NCBI RefSeq assembly: GCF_019711565.1
Contig: NZ_JAIGNN010000001.1
Coordinates: forward strand, 744,001 to 808,000
Source of the DNA: Qipengyuania proteolytica
GTDB taxonomy: Bacteria; Pseudomonadota; Alphaproteobacteria; Sphingomonadales; Sphingomonadaceae
DNA: 64,000 nt
Direction: 5' to 3'
The notes beneath the pieces were generated by a model. The model was not told where the DNA came from, searched no databases, and saw nothing but the letters and a program-made list of their open reading frames with translations. Numbering within the stretch: the first letter of the stretch is position 1; the number at the start of each line of letters is the position of its first letter. The position numbers and the translations under genes are program-made. Positions 36,747 through 47,986 of the stretch are shown in pieces.

Positions 36747-37313
36747 TTAGATCTTGCCGACGAGGTCGAGCGAGGGGGCCAGCGTTTCGCTGCCTTCTTC
36801 CCACGCAGCCGGGCAGACCTGGCCGGGGTTGGCGCGCACGTACTGGGCGGCCTTGATCTTGCGCGCGAGTTCGTTGGCATTGCGGCCCACGCCTTCGCAG
36901 GTCTGTTCCATGATCTGGATCACACCGTCCGGATCGACCACGAAGGTCGCACGGTCGGCCAGGCCGACGCCTTCGCGCAGCACGTCGAAATTGGTCGCAA
37001 GCACGTGGTTCTGGTCGCCGAGGAACGGGAACTGCAGCTTGCCAATCTTTTCCGACGTATCGTGCCATGCCTTGTGGCTGAAGTGCGTGTCGGTCGACAC
37101 GGCATAGACTTCGACGTCCATCTTCTGGAGCATGTTGTACTGCTCGCCGAGGTCTTCGAGTTCGGTCGGGCAGACGAAGGTGAAGTCGGCCGGATAGAAG
37201 AAGAACACGGCCCACTTGCCGCGCACGTCGTCGTCGGTGACCTGGAAGAAGTCCTTGCCGGCCTGGAATGCGGTGGCGTTGAACGGTTTGATCTGGCTTC
37301 CGATGATACCCAT
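36747..37313 (-). CDS. ahpC: Alkyl hydroperoxide reductase subunit AhpC
   Basis: Typical 2-Cys peroxiredoxin that reduces hydrogen peroxide and organic peroxides. The 188-residue protein has the peroxidatic Cys in [13 protein letters not shown] (about residue 47) and the resolving Cys in [11 protein letters not shown] near the C-terminus; Thr and Arg of the active site are also present. The start is the ATG at 37313 ([11 protein letters not shown]), with GGAGA upstream. A pair of ATCGAT sites lies about 100 nt upstream. Confidence 0.96.
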   Translation of the reverse strand: MGIIGSQIKPFNATAFQAGKDFFQVTDDDVRGKWAVFFFYPADFTFVCPTELEDLGEQYNMLQKMDVEVYAVSTDTHFSHKAWHDTSEKIGKLQFPFLGDQNHVLATNFDVLREGVGLADRATFVVDPDGVIQIMEQTCEGVGRNANELARKIKAAQYVRANPGQVCPAAWEEGSETLAPSLDLVGKI

Positions 37314-37664
37314 GGTTGTTCTCCGTATTGGGGTGAAACTGATGGGTCTCAGATAAGAGGTGTTGCGATGCACAAAAGCGATATGTTGCGATTGCGAACA
37401 TCGGAATTATCGATCAAATCGATGGAACTTTCGAAAAGCGCAACAAAGGAGTGGTTTCATTGCGCTGAGCGCAACATGGTGGCGCGATTTAGTGGCCGTC
37501 TGGCGCAGCAGGACGCCTGTAGAAGCTTCGGGACATGCCCCGATCTACCGCCGCCTTGATTGCTGCCTTCTCGGCGTCCGTAGCTCCCGTTTCCGATTGC
37601 TTGGACTTCCGGGAGCGTTCGAACAGGCTCGTCAGCCTCCGCCAGCAATGACGGGCCGCGGCAA
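37314..37664. other. Stretch between ahpC and aroC
   Basis: These 351 nt contain the ahpC leader, an AT-rich region with the ATCGAT pair (37409-37423), and a small minus-strand ORF (37489-37674) that overlaps the end of aroC. An oxyR gene, often divergent from ahpC in related bacteria, is not here. No tRNA or other RNA gene is visible. Confidence 0.6.
37409..37423. promoter_or_regulatory. ATCGAT palindrome pair upstream of ahpC
   Basis: ATCGAT-CAA-ATCGAT is a 15-nt dyad with two identical self-complementary half-sites, 96 nt upstream of the ahpC start in an AT-rich patch. A related ATCGAT-TA-ATCG string occurs upstream of katG. This is the kind of site a peroxide-responsive regulator could use. 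Binding is inferred only from shared position and sequence. Confidence 0.4.
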
Positions 37665-37674
37665 TCACCCGCAC
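37489..37674 (-). CDS. Possible small basic protein coupled to aroC
   Basis: A 61-codon ORF beginning with a GTG that overlaps the last codons of aroC. The product would be basic (many Arg and Lys) with a helical segment [19 protein letters not shown]. No family is recognised. The overlap with aroC and coding-like residue composition support it; the absence of a ribosome site other than coupling, and a non-ATG start, argue against it. A second in-frame GTG lies two codons on. Confidence 0.35.
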   Translation of the reverse strand: MRVIAAARHCWRRLTSLFERSRKSKQSETGATDAEKAAIKAAVDRGMSRSFYRRPAAPDGH

Positions 37675-38732
37675 TGCGCCCGGTGGAGGAGTTTGTGATC
37701 GGCCAGCACCAGCGCCATCATCGCCTCGACCACCGGCGTGCCACGGATGCCGACGCAGGGGTCATGGCGGCCCTTGGTGCGGACCTCGGTCGCCTCGCCG
37801 TCGCTGGTCACGCTTTCGACCGGCGTGAGGATCGAGCTGGTCGGCTTGAAGGCCACGCGGCAGGTGACCGGCTGGCCGGTCGAGATGCCGCCCGCTATCC
37901 CGCCGGCATGGTTCGCCTCGAAGCGCGGGCCGTCGTTGCCGGGTCGCATCGGGTCGGCGTTCTGCTCGCCCGTCAGGCGCGCGGCGCCGAAGCCGTCGCC
38001 GATTTCGACGCCCTTCACCGCGTTGATGCTCATCATGCCCGCCGCCAGATCGCTGTCGAGCTTGGCATAGATCGGTGCGCCCCAGCCTGCGGGCACGCCG
38101 CTGGCCACGCATTCCACCACCGCGCCGAGTGAGGAACCGGCGCGTCGCGCTTCGTCGACGAGGATCTCCCAGCGCTTGGCCGCCTCGCGGTCGGGGCACC
38201 AGAAGGGGTTCTCGCCGATCGCTGCGGGATCGAAATTCGCCGGGTCGATCGCATCGCCGCCGATTTCGGCGACATAGGCGGTGATCCGCACCTCCGGGAT
38301 CGCCATCCGCGCCACCGCGCCCGCCGCCACGCGCATCGCGGTCTCGCGCGCGCTCGACCGTCCGCCGCCGCGATAGTCGCGGAAGCCGTATTTCGCATCA
38401 TAGGCATAGTCGGCATGGCCGGGGCGATAGGTGTTGGCGATCTCCGAATAATCCTTTGATCGCTGGTCGGTGTTCTCGATCAGCAGGCTGATCGGCGTGC
38501 CGGTGGTCCTGCCCTCGAACACGCCCGACAGGATGCGCACGAGATCGGCCTCCTGCCGCTGCGTGGTGAACTTGTTCTGCCCCGGCTTGCGCGCGTCGAG
38601 GAAGGGCTGGATGTCCGCCTCGCTCAGATGGATCCCCGGCGGGCACCCGTCCACCACCGCGCCGATCGCGGGGCCATGGCTCTCGCCCCAGGTGGTAAAG
38701 CGCAAGGTCCGTCCAAATGTGTTCCAGCTCAT
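37665..38732 (-). CDS. aroC: Chorismate synthase
   Basis: Flavin-dependent last step of the shikimate pathway, converting EPSP to chorismate. The 355-residue protein has the three family signatures: [18 protein letters not shown] (1), a second one around [20 protein letters not shown], and [17 protein letters not shown] (3). Chorismate made here feeds tyrC (5 kb) and pheA (61 kb). Divergent from ruvA with an 80-nt gap. Confidence 0.97.
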   Translation of the reverse strand: MSWNTFGRTLRFTTWGESHGPAIGAVVDGCPPGIHLSEADIQPFLDARKPGQNKFTTQRQEADLVRILSGVFEGRTTGTPISLLIENTDQRSKDYSEIANTYRPGHADYAYDAKYGFRDYRGGGRSSARETAMRVAAGAVARMAIPEVRITAYVAEIGGDAIDPANFDPAAIGENPFWCPDREAAKRWEILVDEARRAGSSLGAVVECVASGVPAGWGAPIYAKLDSDLAAGMMSINAVKGVEIGDGFGAARLTGEQNADPMRPGNDGPRFEANHAGGIAGGISTGQPVTCRVAFKPTSSILTPVESVTSDGEATEVRTKGRHDPCVGIRGTPVVEAMMALVLADHKLLHRAQCG

Positions 38733-38812
38733 GGAAACGCCTCATGCCCGCAATTGTGGGCGCAAGTCCATTGCCGCTGGACCAATCTTGTCTTGTGGCC
38801 CAAGAACAAACC

Positions 38813-39418
38813 ATGATTGCAAAGCTCAAGGGACTGCTCGACGAAACCGGCGCGGATTGGGCGGTGATCGATGTCGCGGGCGTCGGCTACCTCGTCCATT
38901 GCTCGGCCCGGACGCTCGCCGCGCTGGGCGAGGTGGGAGAGGCCTGCACGGTCTATACCGACCTCCAGGTGTCCGAGAACGACATGCGGCTGCTGGGCTT
39001 TGCCGAGGCCGCGGAGCGCGACTGGTTCCGCCTGCTCACGCAGGTGCAGGGCGTGGGCAGCAAGGTGGCGCTGGCGATCCTCTCCGCGCTCTCGACCGGC
39101 GAGCTTCAGCAGGCCTGCGCCAAGGGCGATGCGGCGATGGTCGCGCGGGCCAACGGCGTCGGGCCGAAGCTGGCGGGGCGGATCGTCAATGAGCTCAAGG
39201 ACAAGGCCGGCGCCTTGCCTGGTGGCGGCAAGGCGGGCGGAGGCGTTTCGGTAACGCCCGCGGGCGCGGCGAGCGCCGATGCGGTGAGCGCGCTCGAGAA
39301 CCTCGGCTTCAAGCCCGCCGTGGCGGCGCGCGCGGTCGCGGCGGCACAGGGCGAACTGGGCGAAGACGCGAGCGAGGGCGACCTCATCCGCGTGGCATTG
39401 AAAAGGGCGGCGGGATGA
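38813..39418 (+). CDS. ruvA: Holliday junction branch migration protein RuvA
   Basis: Tetrameric junction-binding protein that loads RuvB in recombination repair. The 201-residue protein has the N-terminal OB domain ([11 protein letters not shown]), two helix-hairpin-helix motifs ([13 protein letters not shown] and [16 protein letters not shown]), a Gly-rich linker and the C-terminal UBA-like RuvB-contact domain ([19 protein letters not shown]). The ATG at 38813 gives the family N-terminus. ruvC is not adjacent, and ruvB follows only after two other genes. Confidence 0.95.
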   Translation: MIAKLKGLLDETGADWAVIDVAGVGYLVHCSARTLAALGEVGEACTVYTDLQVSENDMRLLGFAEAAERDWFRLLTQVQGVGSKVALAILSALSTGELQQACAKGDAAMVARANGVGPKLAGRIVNELKDKAGALPGGGKAGGGVSVTPAGAASADAVSALENLGFKPAVAARAVAAAQGELGEDASEGDLIRVALKRAAG

Positions 39419-39879
39419 AAAAGGCGGTAGCTCTGGCTTTGGCGTTTGGCGGTCTTTTCGCAGCAAGTCCGGCCGTCGCTTGCGGGGAGGATCCCGTTCC
39501 GAACGCCATCGTCTTTGCCAATCCGCCATCAAGCAGGCCGGCCGGCTCGGTCCTGCTCAAGGTCGAGCAGATTCGAACAATTCCCCAATCCTATGCAGCT
39601 GTTTACCTTGTGGATGATGGCCCCGAGGCGATGGTAGGAAGGGCGTATCGGATCGCTCCGGACAATTTCTCGTCTTGTACCGGATGGGGCCGGAATAGTG
39701 GCTACGTCGCGGTCTTCACGACGCCAAGGGGCGAAGCATCTGACAAGTTTCTGGCCGCCGTGACCTACGAGCGGTCATGGAGCGACTACTTCTTCTCCTT
39801 GTTGGGCTGGGAACCATATCGGAATGCAGGAGACAGGGCGATTGAACCGCGATTGGAGATCGGTGTTGCTGAGGGTTAG
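39415..39879 (+). CDS. Exported protein of unknown function
   Basis: A 154-residue protein with a signal peptide ([21 protein letters not shown], cleavage near residue 22) directly followed by Cys23, and a second Cys in FSSCTGWG, so a disulphide is likely. The sequence is not of a family I know. Codon use and base composition are clearly lower in GC than ruvA and ruvB. Coupled to ruvA by ATGA, and its end overlaps the start region of the DsrE-like gene. Confidence 0.65.
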   Translation: MKKAVALALAFGGLFAASPAVACGEDPVPNAIVFANPPSSRPAGSVLLKVEQIRTIPQSYAAVYLVDDGPEAMVGRAYRIAPDNFSSCTGWGRNSGYVAVFTTPRGEASDKFLAAVTYERSWSDYFFSLLGWEPYRNAGDRAIEPRLEIGVAEG

Positions 39880-40390
39880 AACGACCACTCTGGTTGCTGT
39901 AATTGGCATGCTGGCGATCCCCGCCAACGCGCAGGACATGAGCGTCTTCAAGACCGGCCCGGTGTTTACCGACTTCGGGCCGCATGCGCCGGTCGCGGGT
40001 ATCGGTGAAGTACCCGCCGATACCGAGTTCTCGGTCGCCTTCGACGTTTCCGAAAAGGCCGAGGAAGGCAAGCGCAACCGCGGCTTCGAGAGCGCGGCGC
40101 GGTTCATCAACATGCATGTCGCGCACGGCGTGCCGGAAGAGAACATCCGCATCGCGGTGGTGGTCCACGGCAAGGCGGTGAACGACTTGCTGGCGAGCCC
40201 CGACAACGCCTCCGCCGACATGGTGCGGGCGATGCTCGACCACGGCGTGCGCTTCATCGTCTGCGGCCAGAGCGCCGCGGCCTATGGGGTCAAACAGGAG
40301 GACCTGCTGCCCGGCGTCGAAATGGCCCTCTCCGCCATGACCGCCCAAGCGCTGCTGCAACAACGCGGCTATACGGTGAACCCGTTTTGA
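39863..40390 (+). CDS. Exported DsrE-family protein
   Basis: A DsrE/DsrF-like (sulphur-relay fold) protein of about 175 residues with a signal peptide ([20 protein letters not shown], cut before QD). The mature domain has [25 protein letters not shown], then [16 protein letters not shown] with one Cys at the usual DsrE active-site position. Exported DsrE proteins are of unknown function. The start is uncertain: GTG at 39863 or TTG at 39866 have GGAG just upstream and give a clean signal peptide, while an ATG at 39824 would add 13 residues and overlap the previous gene more. It ends 1 nt before ruvB. Confidence 0.75.
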   Translation: MLLRVRTTTLVAVIGMLAIPANAQDMSVFKTGPVFTDFGPHAPVAGIGEVPADTEFSVAFDVSEKAEEGKRNRGFESAARFINMHVAHGVPEENIRIAVVVHGKAVNDLLASPDNASADMVRAMLDHGVRFIVCGQSAAAYGVKQEDLLPGVEMALSAMTAQALLQQRGYTVNPF

Positions 40391-40391
40391 C

Positions 40392-41423
40392 ATGACTGAA
40401 CCCGTCCCCCTCCACTCCCCAGCCCGCCAGCCGGAAGACCCGGACGCCGCGCTGCGTCCCAAGAGCCTCGGCGAGTTCGTCGGGCAGAAGGCGGCGCGCG
40501 AGAACTTGCGTGTGTTTATCGAGGCGGCGAAGAACCGCGGCGAAGCGATGGACCATGTGCTATTCTTCGGGCCGCCGGGCCTCGGCAAGACCACGCTGGC
40601 GCAGATCGTCTCGAAGGAGCTGGGCGTCGGCTTTCGCGCCACTTCCGGCCCGGTGATCGCCAAGGCGGGCGACCTCGCCGCGCTGCTCACCAATCTCGAG
40701 CCCAACGACGTGCTCTTCATCGACGAGATCCACCGGCTCAATCCGGTGGTCGAGGAAGTGCTCTATCCGGCGATGGAGGACCGCGCGCTCGATATCATCA
40801 TCGGCGAGGGGCCCTCGGCGCGCAGCGTGCGGATCGATTTGCCGCCCTTCACGCTGGTCGGCGCGACGACGCGGCAGGGGCTGCTGACCACGCCTCTGCG
40901 CGACCGGTTCGGCATTCCCGTGAGGCTCAATTTCTACACCGAGGACGAACTGCTCAAGGTCGTCACCCGCGGGGCGGGCCTGCTTGGCATGGATATCGAC
41001 GAGGGCGGCGCCCGCGAGATCGCCCGCCGTAGTCGTGGCACGCCGCGTGTCGCCGGGCGCCTGATGCGCCGCGTGCGCGATTTTGCGAGCGTGCTGGGCG
41101 AGGGGGTCGTGACCACCCGTGTGGCCGACGAGGCGCTGACCCGGCTCGAGGTCGATTCGCTCGGCCTCGACGCTATGGACCGGCGCTATCTCACCATGAT
41201 CGCGACCACCTACAAGGGCGGGCCGGTGGGCGTGGAGACGCTCGCAGCCGGCCTGTCCGAACCGCGCGACACGGTGGAAGAGGTGATCGAGCCTTACCTC
41301 ATCCAGCTCGGCCTGATCGCCCGCACCGCGCGCGGCCGGATGCTCAACGACGGCGGCTGGTCGCATCTGGGGCTCGCCCCTCCCTCGCGGCCGCAGTCGG
41401 ACATGTTCGACGAACAGGGTTAG
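40392..41423 (+). CDS. ruvB: Holliday junction DNA helicase RuvB
   Basis: Hexameric AAA+ motor of RuvAB branch migration. The 343-residue protein has [18 protein letters not shown], Walker [10 protein letters not shown], Walker [12 protein letters not shown], sensor [18 protein letters not shown] (with Arg finger) and the C-terminal winged-helix domain ([19 protein letters not shown]). The ATG lies 1 nt after the DsrE-like stop, so it is in the same operon as ruvA. A compound hairpin follows at 41442-41472. Confidence 0.97.
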   Translation: MTEPVPLHSPARQPEDPDAALRPKSLGEFVGQKAARENLRVFIEAAKNRGEAMDHVLFFGPPGLGKTTLAQIVSKELGVGFRATSGPVIAKAGDLAALLTNLEPNDVLFIDEIHRLNPVVEEVLYPAMEDRALDIIIGEGPSARSVRIDLPPFTLVGATTRQGLLTTPLRDRFGIPVRLNFYTEDELLKVVTRGAGLLGMDIDEGGAREIARRSRGTPRVAGRLMRRVRDFASVLGEGVVTTRVADEALTRLEVDSLGLDAMDRRYLTMIATTYKGGPVGVETLAAGLSEPRDTVEEVIEPYLIQLGLIARTARGRMLNDGGWSHLGLAPPSRPQSDMFDEQG

Positions 41424-41441
41424 CAGTCGGGTAAGATTAGA

Positions 41442-41472
41442 GCTCCCAGCGGTCCCGTTTCGGGACGGGAGC
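41442..41472 (+). terminator. Two-tier hairpin after ruvB
   Basis: An inner perfect stem GTCCCG/CGGGAC with a TTT loop (41452-41466) is nested inside GCTCCC/GGGAGC (41442-41447 with 41467-41472) with a 4-nt bulge on one side. It lies 18 nt after the ruvB stop. No T-run follows. Likely the end of the ruv operon. Confidence 0.6.
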
Positions 41473-41632
41473 GCCACAAGCCTCGCAATTCCGCGAAAAA
41501 TTTACTTTCTGGCGCAATGTGTAAGTATTGCTCCGCCCGCAAATCGGTTAAGGACCGGAATCGGGTGGGCAGGGACCGGACAAATGGCGGGGGGCAATCT
41601 TCCGTTTTCCGGTCGCAGAGGGAAACGTAGCG

Positions 41633-42733
41633 ATGTCGGTCAAGTCAGCTCTTGCCAAATTGTCGGCCACCGCAGCAGGCGGTGCGCTGGTTGCCGGGGG
41701 TGCGGTGCACGTGGCCGAAAAGCCGGTGACCGACAGCCCGTCCTACAAGGCGCAGGCCGTCAAGCAGGTGAAGTATGTGAAGCAGGCCAAGCCGGTGAAA
41801 CGCGCGATTCCGCGCCGCCCGGTCCAGGCCCAGCGTACGATCCCGCCGCGGCAGATCGAATGCGTTCCCTACGATTCGCCCGATGCGGCGCGCAATCCCG
41901 ACAATATCTGCCCGCCCGTCTATCGCGAGGCGATGGTGCCGGTGCCGGTGCCCCCGCTGCCTGAAGCGGCCCCGATCGTGACCGGAGGCGGCGGCTCGCG
42001 CTCGATCCCGGGCGGCGGCTACGGCGGCGGCTATGGCGGCGGTTTCGGCGGAGGCTTCTTCGGCGGTTTCTTCAGCGGTTCGAGTGGCGGCGGCAGCGTG
42101 ATCGTCAACTCGACCACCACCACAGGCGGCGAACTGCCCCCGATCACGATCACCTCCACGACCTCGACCGGCGGCAGCTCGACTTCGACCTCGAGCGGCG
42201 GGATCACCTCGACCACCAGCACGGGCGAAGTTTCGACGTCCACGGGCGGTGTTTCGACCTCGACCGGCGGTGTTTCTACCTCTACCGGTTCGGTCTCGAC
42301 CAGCACCGGTGCGGTCACCAGCACCACTAGCACGGGCGCTGTCTCGAGTACGACGACCAGCTCGACCTCGGGCGATGTCTCGTCGAGTTCGTCCTCGTCG
42401 AGCAGCAGCTCGTCCTCGAGTTCGTCGTCGTCCTCCAGTTCTTCGAGCGGCGGTGTCTCGACCAGCTCGACCAGCACGGGCAATGTGACCACGAGCACCA
42501 GTTCGTCGTCGAGTTCCTCCTCGTCGTCTTCCTCGAGCAGCTCGTCGTCGAGCAGTTCCTCGTCCAGCTCCAGCTCGTCGAGCAGCAGTTCCTCGACCTC
42601 GGGCTCGACCACCGGCAGCACGAGCGGTACCGACGTGCCCGCACCGCCGATGATGGCGCTGTTCGGCATGGCCGCAGCCGCCGTGCTTGGCCGTCGCAAG
42701 CTGCGGGTGAAGAAGGGCGCGGGTCAGGTCTGA
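41633..42733 (+). CDS. Serine-rich low-complexity surface protein with PEP-CTERM-like tail
   Basis: A 366-residue protein with five visible zones: an Ala/Gly-rich hydrophobic N-terminus (about 1-27) that may act as an export signal; a Lys/Val/Pro-rich basic region with two Cys (about 43-110); a Gly-rich stretch of GGGY and GGGF units (about 117-154); Ser/Thr repeats of VSTSTGG heptads (about 160-245); and long near-pure Ser runs (about 250-320). It ends with VPAPP (335-339), a hydrophobic segment and an RRKLRVKK cluster, the layout of PEP-CTERM sorting tails, though VPAP replaces VPEP. It is probably exported, processed and heavily glycosylated. Preceded by 209 nt with a terminator and a GC-rich leader. 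Confidence 0.75.
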   Translation: MSVKSALAKLSATAAGGALVAGGAVHVAEKPVTDSPSYKAQAVKQVKYVKQAKPVKRAIPRRPVQAQRTIPPRQIECVPYDSPDAARNPDNICPPVYREAMVPVPVPPLPEAAPIVTGGGGSRSIPGGGYGGGYGGGFGGGFFGGFFSGSSGGGSVIVNSTTTTGGELPPITITSTTSTGGSSTSTSSGGITSTTSTGEVSTSTGGVSTSTGGVSTSTGSVSTSTGAVTSTTSTGAVSSTTTSSTSGDVSSSSSSSSSSSSSSSSSSSSSSSGGVSTSSTSTGNVTTSTSSSSSSSSSSSSSSSSSSSSSSSSSSSSSSSSTSGSTTGSTSGTDVPAPPMMALFGMAAAAVLGRRKLRVKKGAGQV

Positions 42734-42749
42734 TCCGGAATCGGGGCCG

Positions 42750-43466
42750 TCAGCGGTAGTTGCGGCTCCATTGGTCCTGCCGGTACCACTGCGTGATCAC
42801 ATATTTCTCGCCCGCCGCGACCGGCAGGGCAGCATGGCGCGTGTTCCGGTTCGGCCGCCCGCGCCGGTCCATGTTGTTCCAGGCGATCAGCAGTCCGGCC
42901 TCCGGTGTCACCGTCAGGTCGAGCTCGGGAAATTCGGTCTCGCCGCCTGATTCCACGGCATTGAGATAGACCATCGCGGTCCAGCTGCGCTGCCCGCCGC
43001 GGCGGCGTTCGTGCTGCCAGTGCGGACGTTCGACGCGGAAATAATCGCGGTGGTGGCGATACTCCTCGCCAATGCGATAGCGCTGGCCCTGGATCGTCTC
43101 CGCATGCTTGCGTTCGATGCCCAGGACGCTGTCGATCTTGCGACCCAGCGCCACGGTTTCGGGTGCGTCGGTGGCGAAGAAATGCGTCGAACTGGTCCGG
43201 CCCGTGGGGTTCTTTGCCTCCGAGAACAGTTTTGAAGGCTGGATCCTGCTCTCGATCACGCGGATCAGCCGTTGGCATTGCTGGGCGGTGAGAAAACTGG
43301 GCAGCAGGAAGAGGTCGGCCTTGCCGCCGCCGCGCGCCACGGCCTGCGGATTGAGGCGCAGCTTCTCGCGCACAGTATCGCCGATTGCCGCAAGCGTCGC
43401 GGGATCGGCCATCGGATCGGCTGGCTTGCGGCCGAGCAGGCTCGCGAGGCGCTCGACCAGCGCCAT
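42750..43466 (-). CDS. Prolyl 4-hydroxylase-like 2-oxoglutarate/Fe(II) oxygenase
   Basis: A 238-residue protein of the P4Hc type. The C-terminal domain has the iron triad pattern: His-x-Asp in EEYRHHRDYF, the distal His in NTRHAALPV and a basic 2-oxoglutarate contact (Lys in AGEKYVITQWY), plus SWTAMVYLNAVESGGETEF, the typical beta-strand with Gly-Gly-Glu-Thr. The N-terminal part FLLPSFLTAQQCQRLIRVIE is also family-like. Such bacterial enzymes hydroxylate proline or other residues in proteins. It is convergent with the serine-rich protein gene, 16 nt apart. Confidence 0.88.
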   Translation of the reverse strand: MALVERLASLLGRKPADPMADPATLAAIGDTVREKLRLNPQAVARGGGKADLFLLPSFLTAQQCQRLIRVIESRIQPSKLFSEAKNPTGRTSSTHFFATDAPETVALGRKIDSVLGIERKHAETIQGQRYRIGEEYRHHRDYFRVERPHWQHERRRGGQRSWTAMVYLNAVESGGETEFPELDLTVTPEAGLLIAWNNMDRRGRPNRNTRHAALPVAAGEKYVITQWYRQDQWSRNYR

Positions 43467-43492
43467 CCTAGAAAGCGGCCCCTGTCGCGACC

Positions 43493-43914
43493 TCAGTCAC
43501 GCGCGACCGGCTGGCCCGATTGTTCCCACGCGAGAATGCCGCCTTCGAGATGCACCGCGTCGCGCCCCGTCGCCGCGACCAGCTGCTCGGCCGCCAGACC
43601 CGAGCGACGGGCGGAGCGGCAGTACAATACGCGCGCGGCGCCTTGCGCATCGGGCAGGGCGGCCGGATCGAACCGGTCGAGCGGGATATTGATTGCGCCG
43701 GCGATGTGCCCCTCGGCGAATTCCTCGGGCGTGCGCACGTCGATCAGCTGGATCGCCTCGCCCGCATCGAGCCGCGTGGCGAGCGCCTGCGTCTCGATCG
43801 TCCGTACCTTCGGCGCGGCAGCCATGGCCGCGCCGTCGTCAGCCGGTGCCGCACCCGCCGAGCAGGCGGCGAGCAGGCCCGCCGCCATGCCGGAAAGGAG
43901 CGCGCGCGCCAGCA

Positions 43915-43915
<1 letters not shown>
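43493..43915 (-). CDS. Rhodanese-domain lipoprotein
   Basis: A 140-residue lipoprotein with lipobox LAAC (Cys about 18), then a single rhodanese domain: IQLIDVRTPEEFAEGHIAGAINIP, and the active-site loop YCRSARRSGLAAE with the catalytic Cys. It would handle sulphur transfer or thiol chemistry in the periplasm. Its ATG overlaps the stop of aconitase (TGATG), so it is translated from the acnA mRNA. That link to an iron-sulphur enzyme may be chance, since the protein is exported. Confidence 0.87.
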
Positions 43916-46587
<2,672 letters not shown>

Positions 46588-46806
46588 GCGCGATTGATCC
46601 TTTCTGAGCGACTGCCGCCTTGCGAGGAGGGGTTCGCAGGTGCGGCAAATGTGGCTGCGCCCTGCGCGCAAAGCGGGGAAAAATCAAGGGTCGGGCGCCC
46701 TTGAAAAACGGCTCGTCGGAACCCGGTGGCGCCTTCATCGGTTATTAAGGCAAAATCAAGGCAAGCGCGGGCGAGGTCCGATGCGGCCCCAATGAGGAGT
46801 CAGGAA

Positions 46807-46959
46807 ATGTCGTCGCTTCCGGAGGCGGGCAAACGCTCGCGCCAACCCGTTCGTGTAGCCGTTATCGCCGCCGCCATGGCGGTTGTCGGCTGCTTCACCG
46901 CCGCTTTCACCTTTGCCGACCAGCCCGCCCGGGCAGCGCAGGTCGAACAGCGACGCTAG
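46807..46959 (+). CDS. Small single-span membrane or exported protein
   Basis: A 50-residue ORF with a well-placed ribosome site (GAGGAG, 7 nt before the ATG at 46807). The peptide has a basic segment (GKRSRQPVR) followed by a hydrophobic stretch (VAVIAAAMAVVGCFTAAFTFA) ending in an ADQPARA-A type cleavage site, so it is either a signal peptide with a tiny mature part or a single membrane span. No family recognised. It is divergent from acnA and its end overlaps the DMT transporter by 4 nt. Confidence 0.55.
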   Translation: MSSLPEAGKRSRQPVRVAVIAAAMAVVGCFTAAFTFADQPARAAQVEQRR

Positions 46960-47846
46960 AGTGCGCTCGGGGCCTTTTGCCCGCGCGGTCTGCGCGTCGC
47001 GAACCAGCACGAGCCGATGATGATGGCCGTTCCGATCAGGGTCGGCGTGGTGAGCGTCTCGGCGAAGAACAGCCAGCCGAACAGCGAAGCCCACAGGAAG
47101 GCCGAATATTCGAGCGGGACCAGCACCTGCGCTTCGGCCCGGGCATAGGCCCAGGCAAAGGCCATCGCCCCGAACACCGTCAGGATCGCGGCGGCAAGAA
47201 GGTCTGTTGTTGCCCCGGCGTCCGGCATCACGAACAAGAACGGGACACCACCGCCCAGCAGGACCACGGAAACGCCGGAATGGAAGCTGGCGATTTCTGC
47301 AGGTCCGGCCATTTGCGACTGCCGCCGGATGAGGATGAAATTGTAGGCGTAAAGCAACGCCGAGACGAGAATCGCGGCAAGGCCCCACGCTGTGTCCCAA
47401 TCGAAATCCGATGCGCCGATCTTGCCGCCGACGATCACCAGGGTCCCGACAAAGCCGAGGATCGAGGCGATGATCGCCTCCCTGCGGATCGTTTCGCCGA
47501 GCAGTATCCGCGCGAGGTAGAGCGCGATCAGGGGGGCGATGAAGCTGATCGCGATCGCCTCGGCCACAGACAGCTTGGTCAGCGCATAGAAGAAGGTCAG
47601 CGCCATGAAGGTCGACACGACTCCGCGCTGCAAATGCACCAGCAATACCTCGCGCCGCGGCCATTTGCCGCCGCGCGCAAGCCACAGCGGGACGGCGATA
47701 CCGGTCGCGATCAGGGACCGCAGCCACGCAGCGCTGAAGGCCCCGAGCGCCAGGGCCGCACTCTTCATGAAGGCATCCATCAGCGACAGACTGGCGACTG
47801 CGAGTGCGGCCATGAGGATGGGCATCAGGGCATGGTCGCGGTGCAT
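46956..47846 (-). CDS. EamA/DMT-family transporter
   Basis: A 296-residue inner-membrane protein with ten predicted membrane segments in two EamA repeats. Landmarks are the first repeat's SAAWLRSLIATGIAVPLWLA, the closing FIAPLIALYLARILLGE of repeat 1, and the parallel EYSAFLWASLFGWLFFAE of repeat 2. Family members export small metabolites such as amino acids or take up S-adenosylmethionine; substrate unknown. Divergent from the L,D-transpeptidase at 47987. Confidence 0.87.
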   Translation of the reverse strand: MHRDHALMPILMAALAVASLSLMDAFMKSAALALGAFSAAWLRSLIATGIAVPLWLARGGKWPRREVLLVHLQRGVVSTFMALTFFYALTKLSVAEAIAISFIAPLIALYLARILLGETIRREAIIASILGFVGTLVIVGGKIGASDFDWDTAWGLAAILVSALLYAYNFILIRRQSQMAGPAEIASFHSGVSVVLLGGGVPFLFVMPDAGATTDLLAAAILTVFGAMAFAWAYARAEAQVLVPLEYSAFLWASLFGWLFFAETLTTPTLIGTAIIIGSCWFATRRPRGQKAPSAL

Positions 47847-47986
47847 TGGCCTGCTCTATCGCCGCTTGTCCTACGGGTCACCGACAATTCAGCGCCGCGA
47901 AAGCCGCGATGGTGGAAGAGGTTGCAAGAAATGACTATCATGCCGTCACCCGCCGCGGTCGGACGGCGGGGCAATTGGTGGAACGA

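Noticed and set aside
37360..37698. A plus-strand ORF in the ahpC-aroC gap as a truncated oxyR
   Set aside because: The translation has no LysR helix-turn-helix or effector-domain motif and is Arg/Ser/Cys-rich noise.
42120..42610. Dense short DNA repeats that might look like a CRISPR or satellite array
   Set aside because: They are in frame within one open gene, have no constant repeat-spacer period, and code for Ser/Thr/Gly heptads and Ser runs.
46696..46738. GGAAC followed by CGGTT upstream of the small ORF at 46807, as a possible EcfG promoter
   Set aside because: The -10 element does not match CGTT at the allowed spacing.
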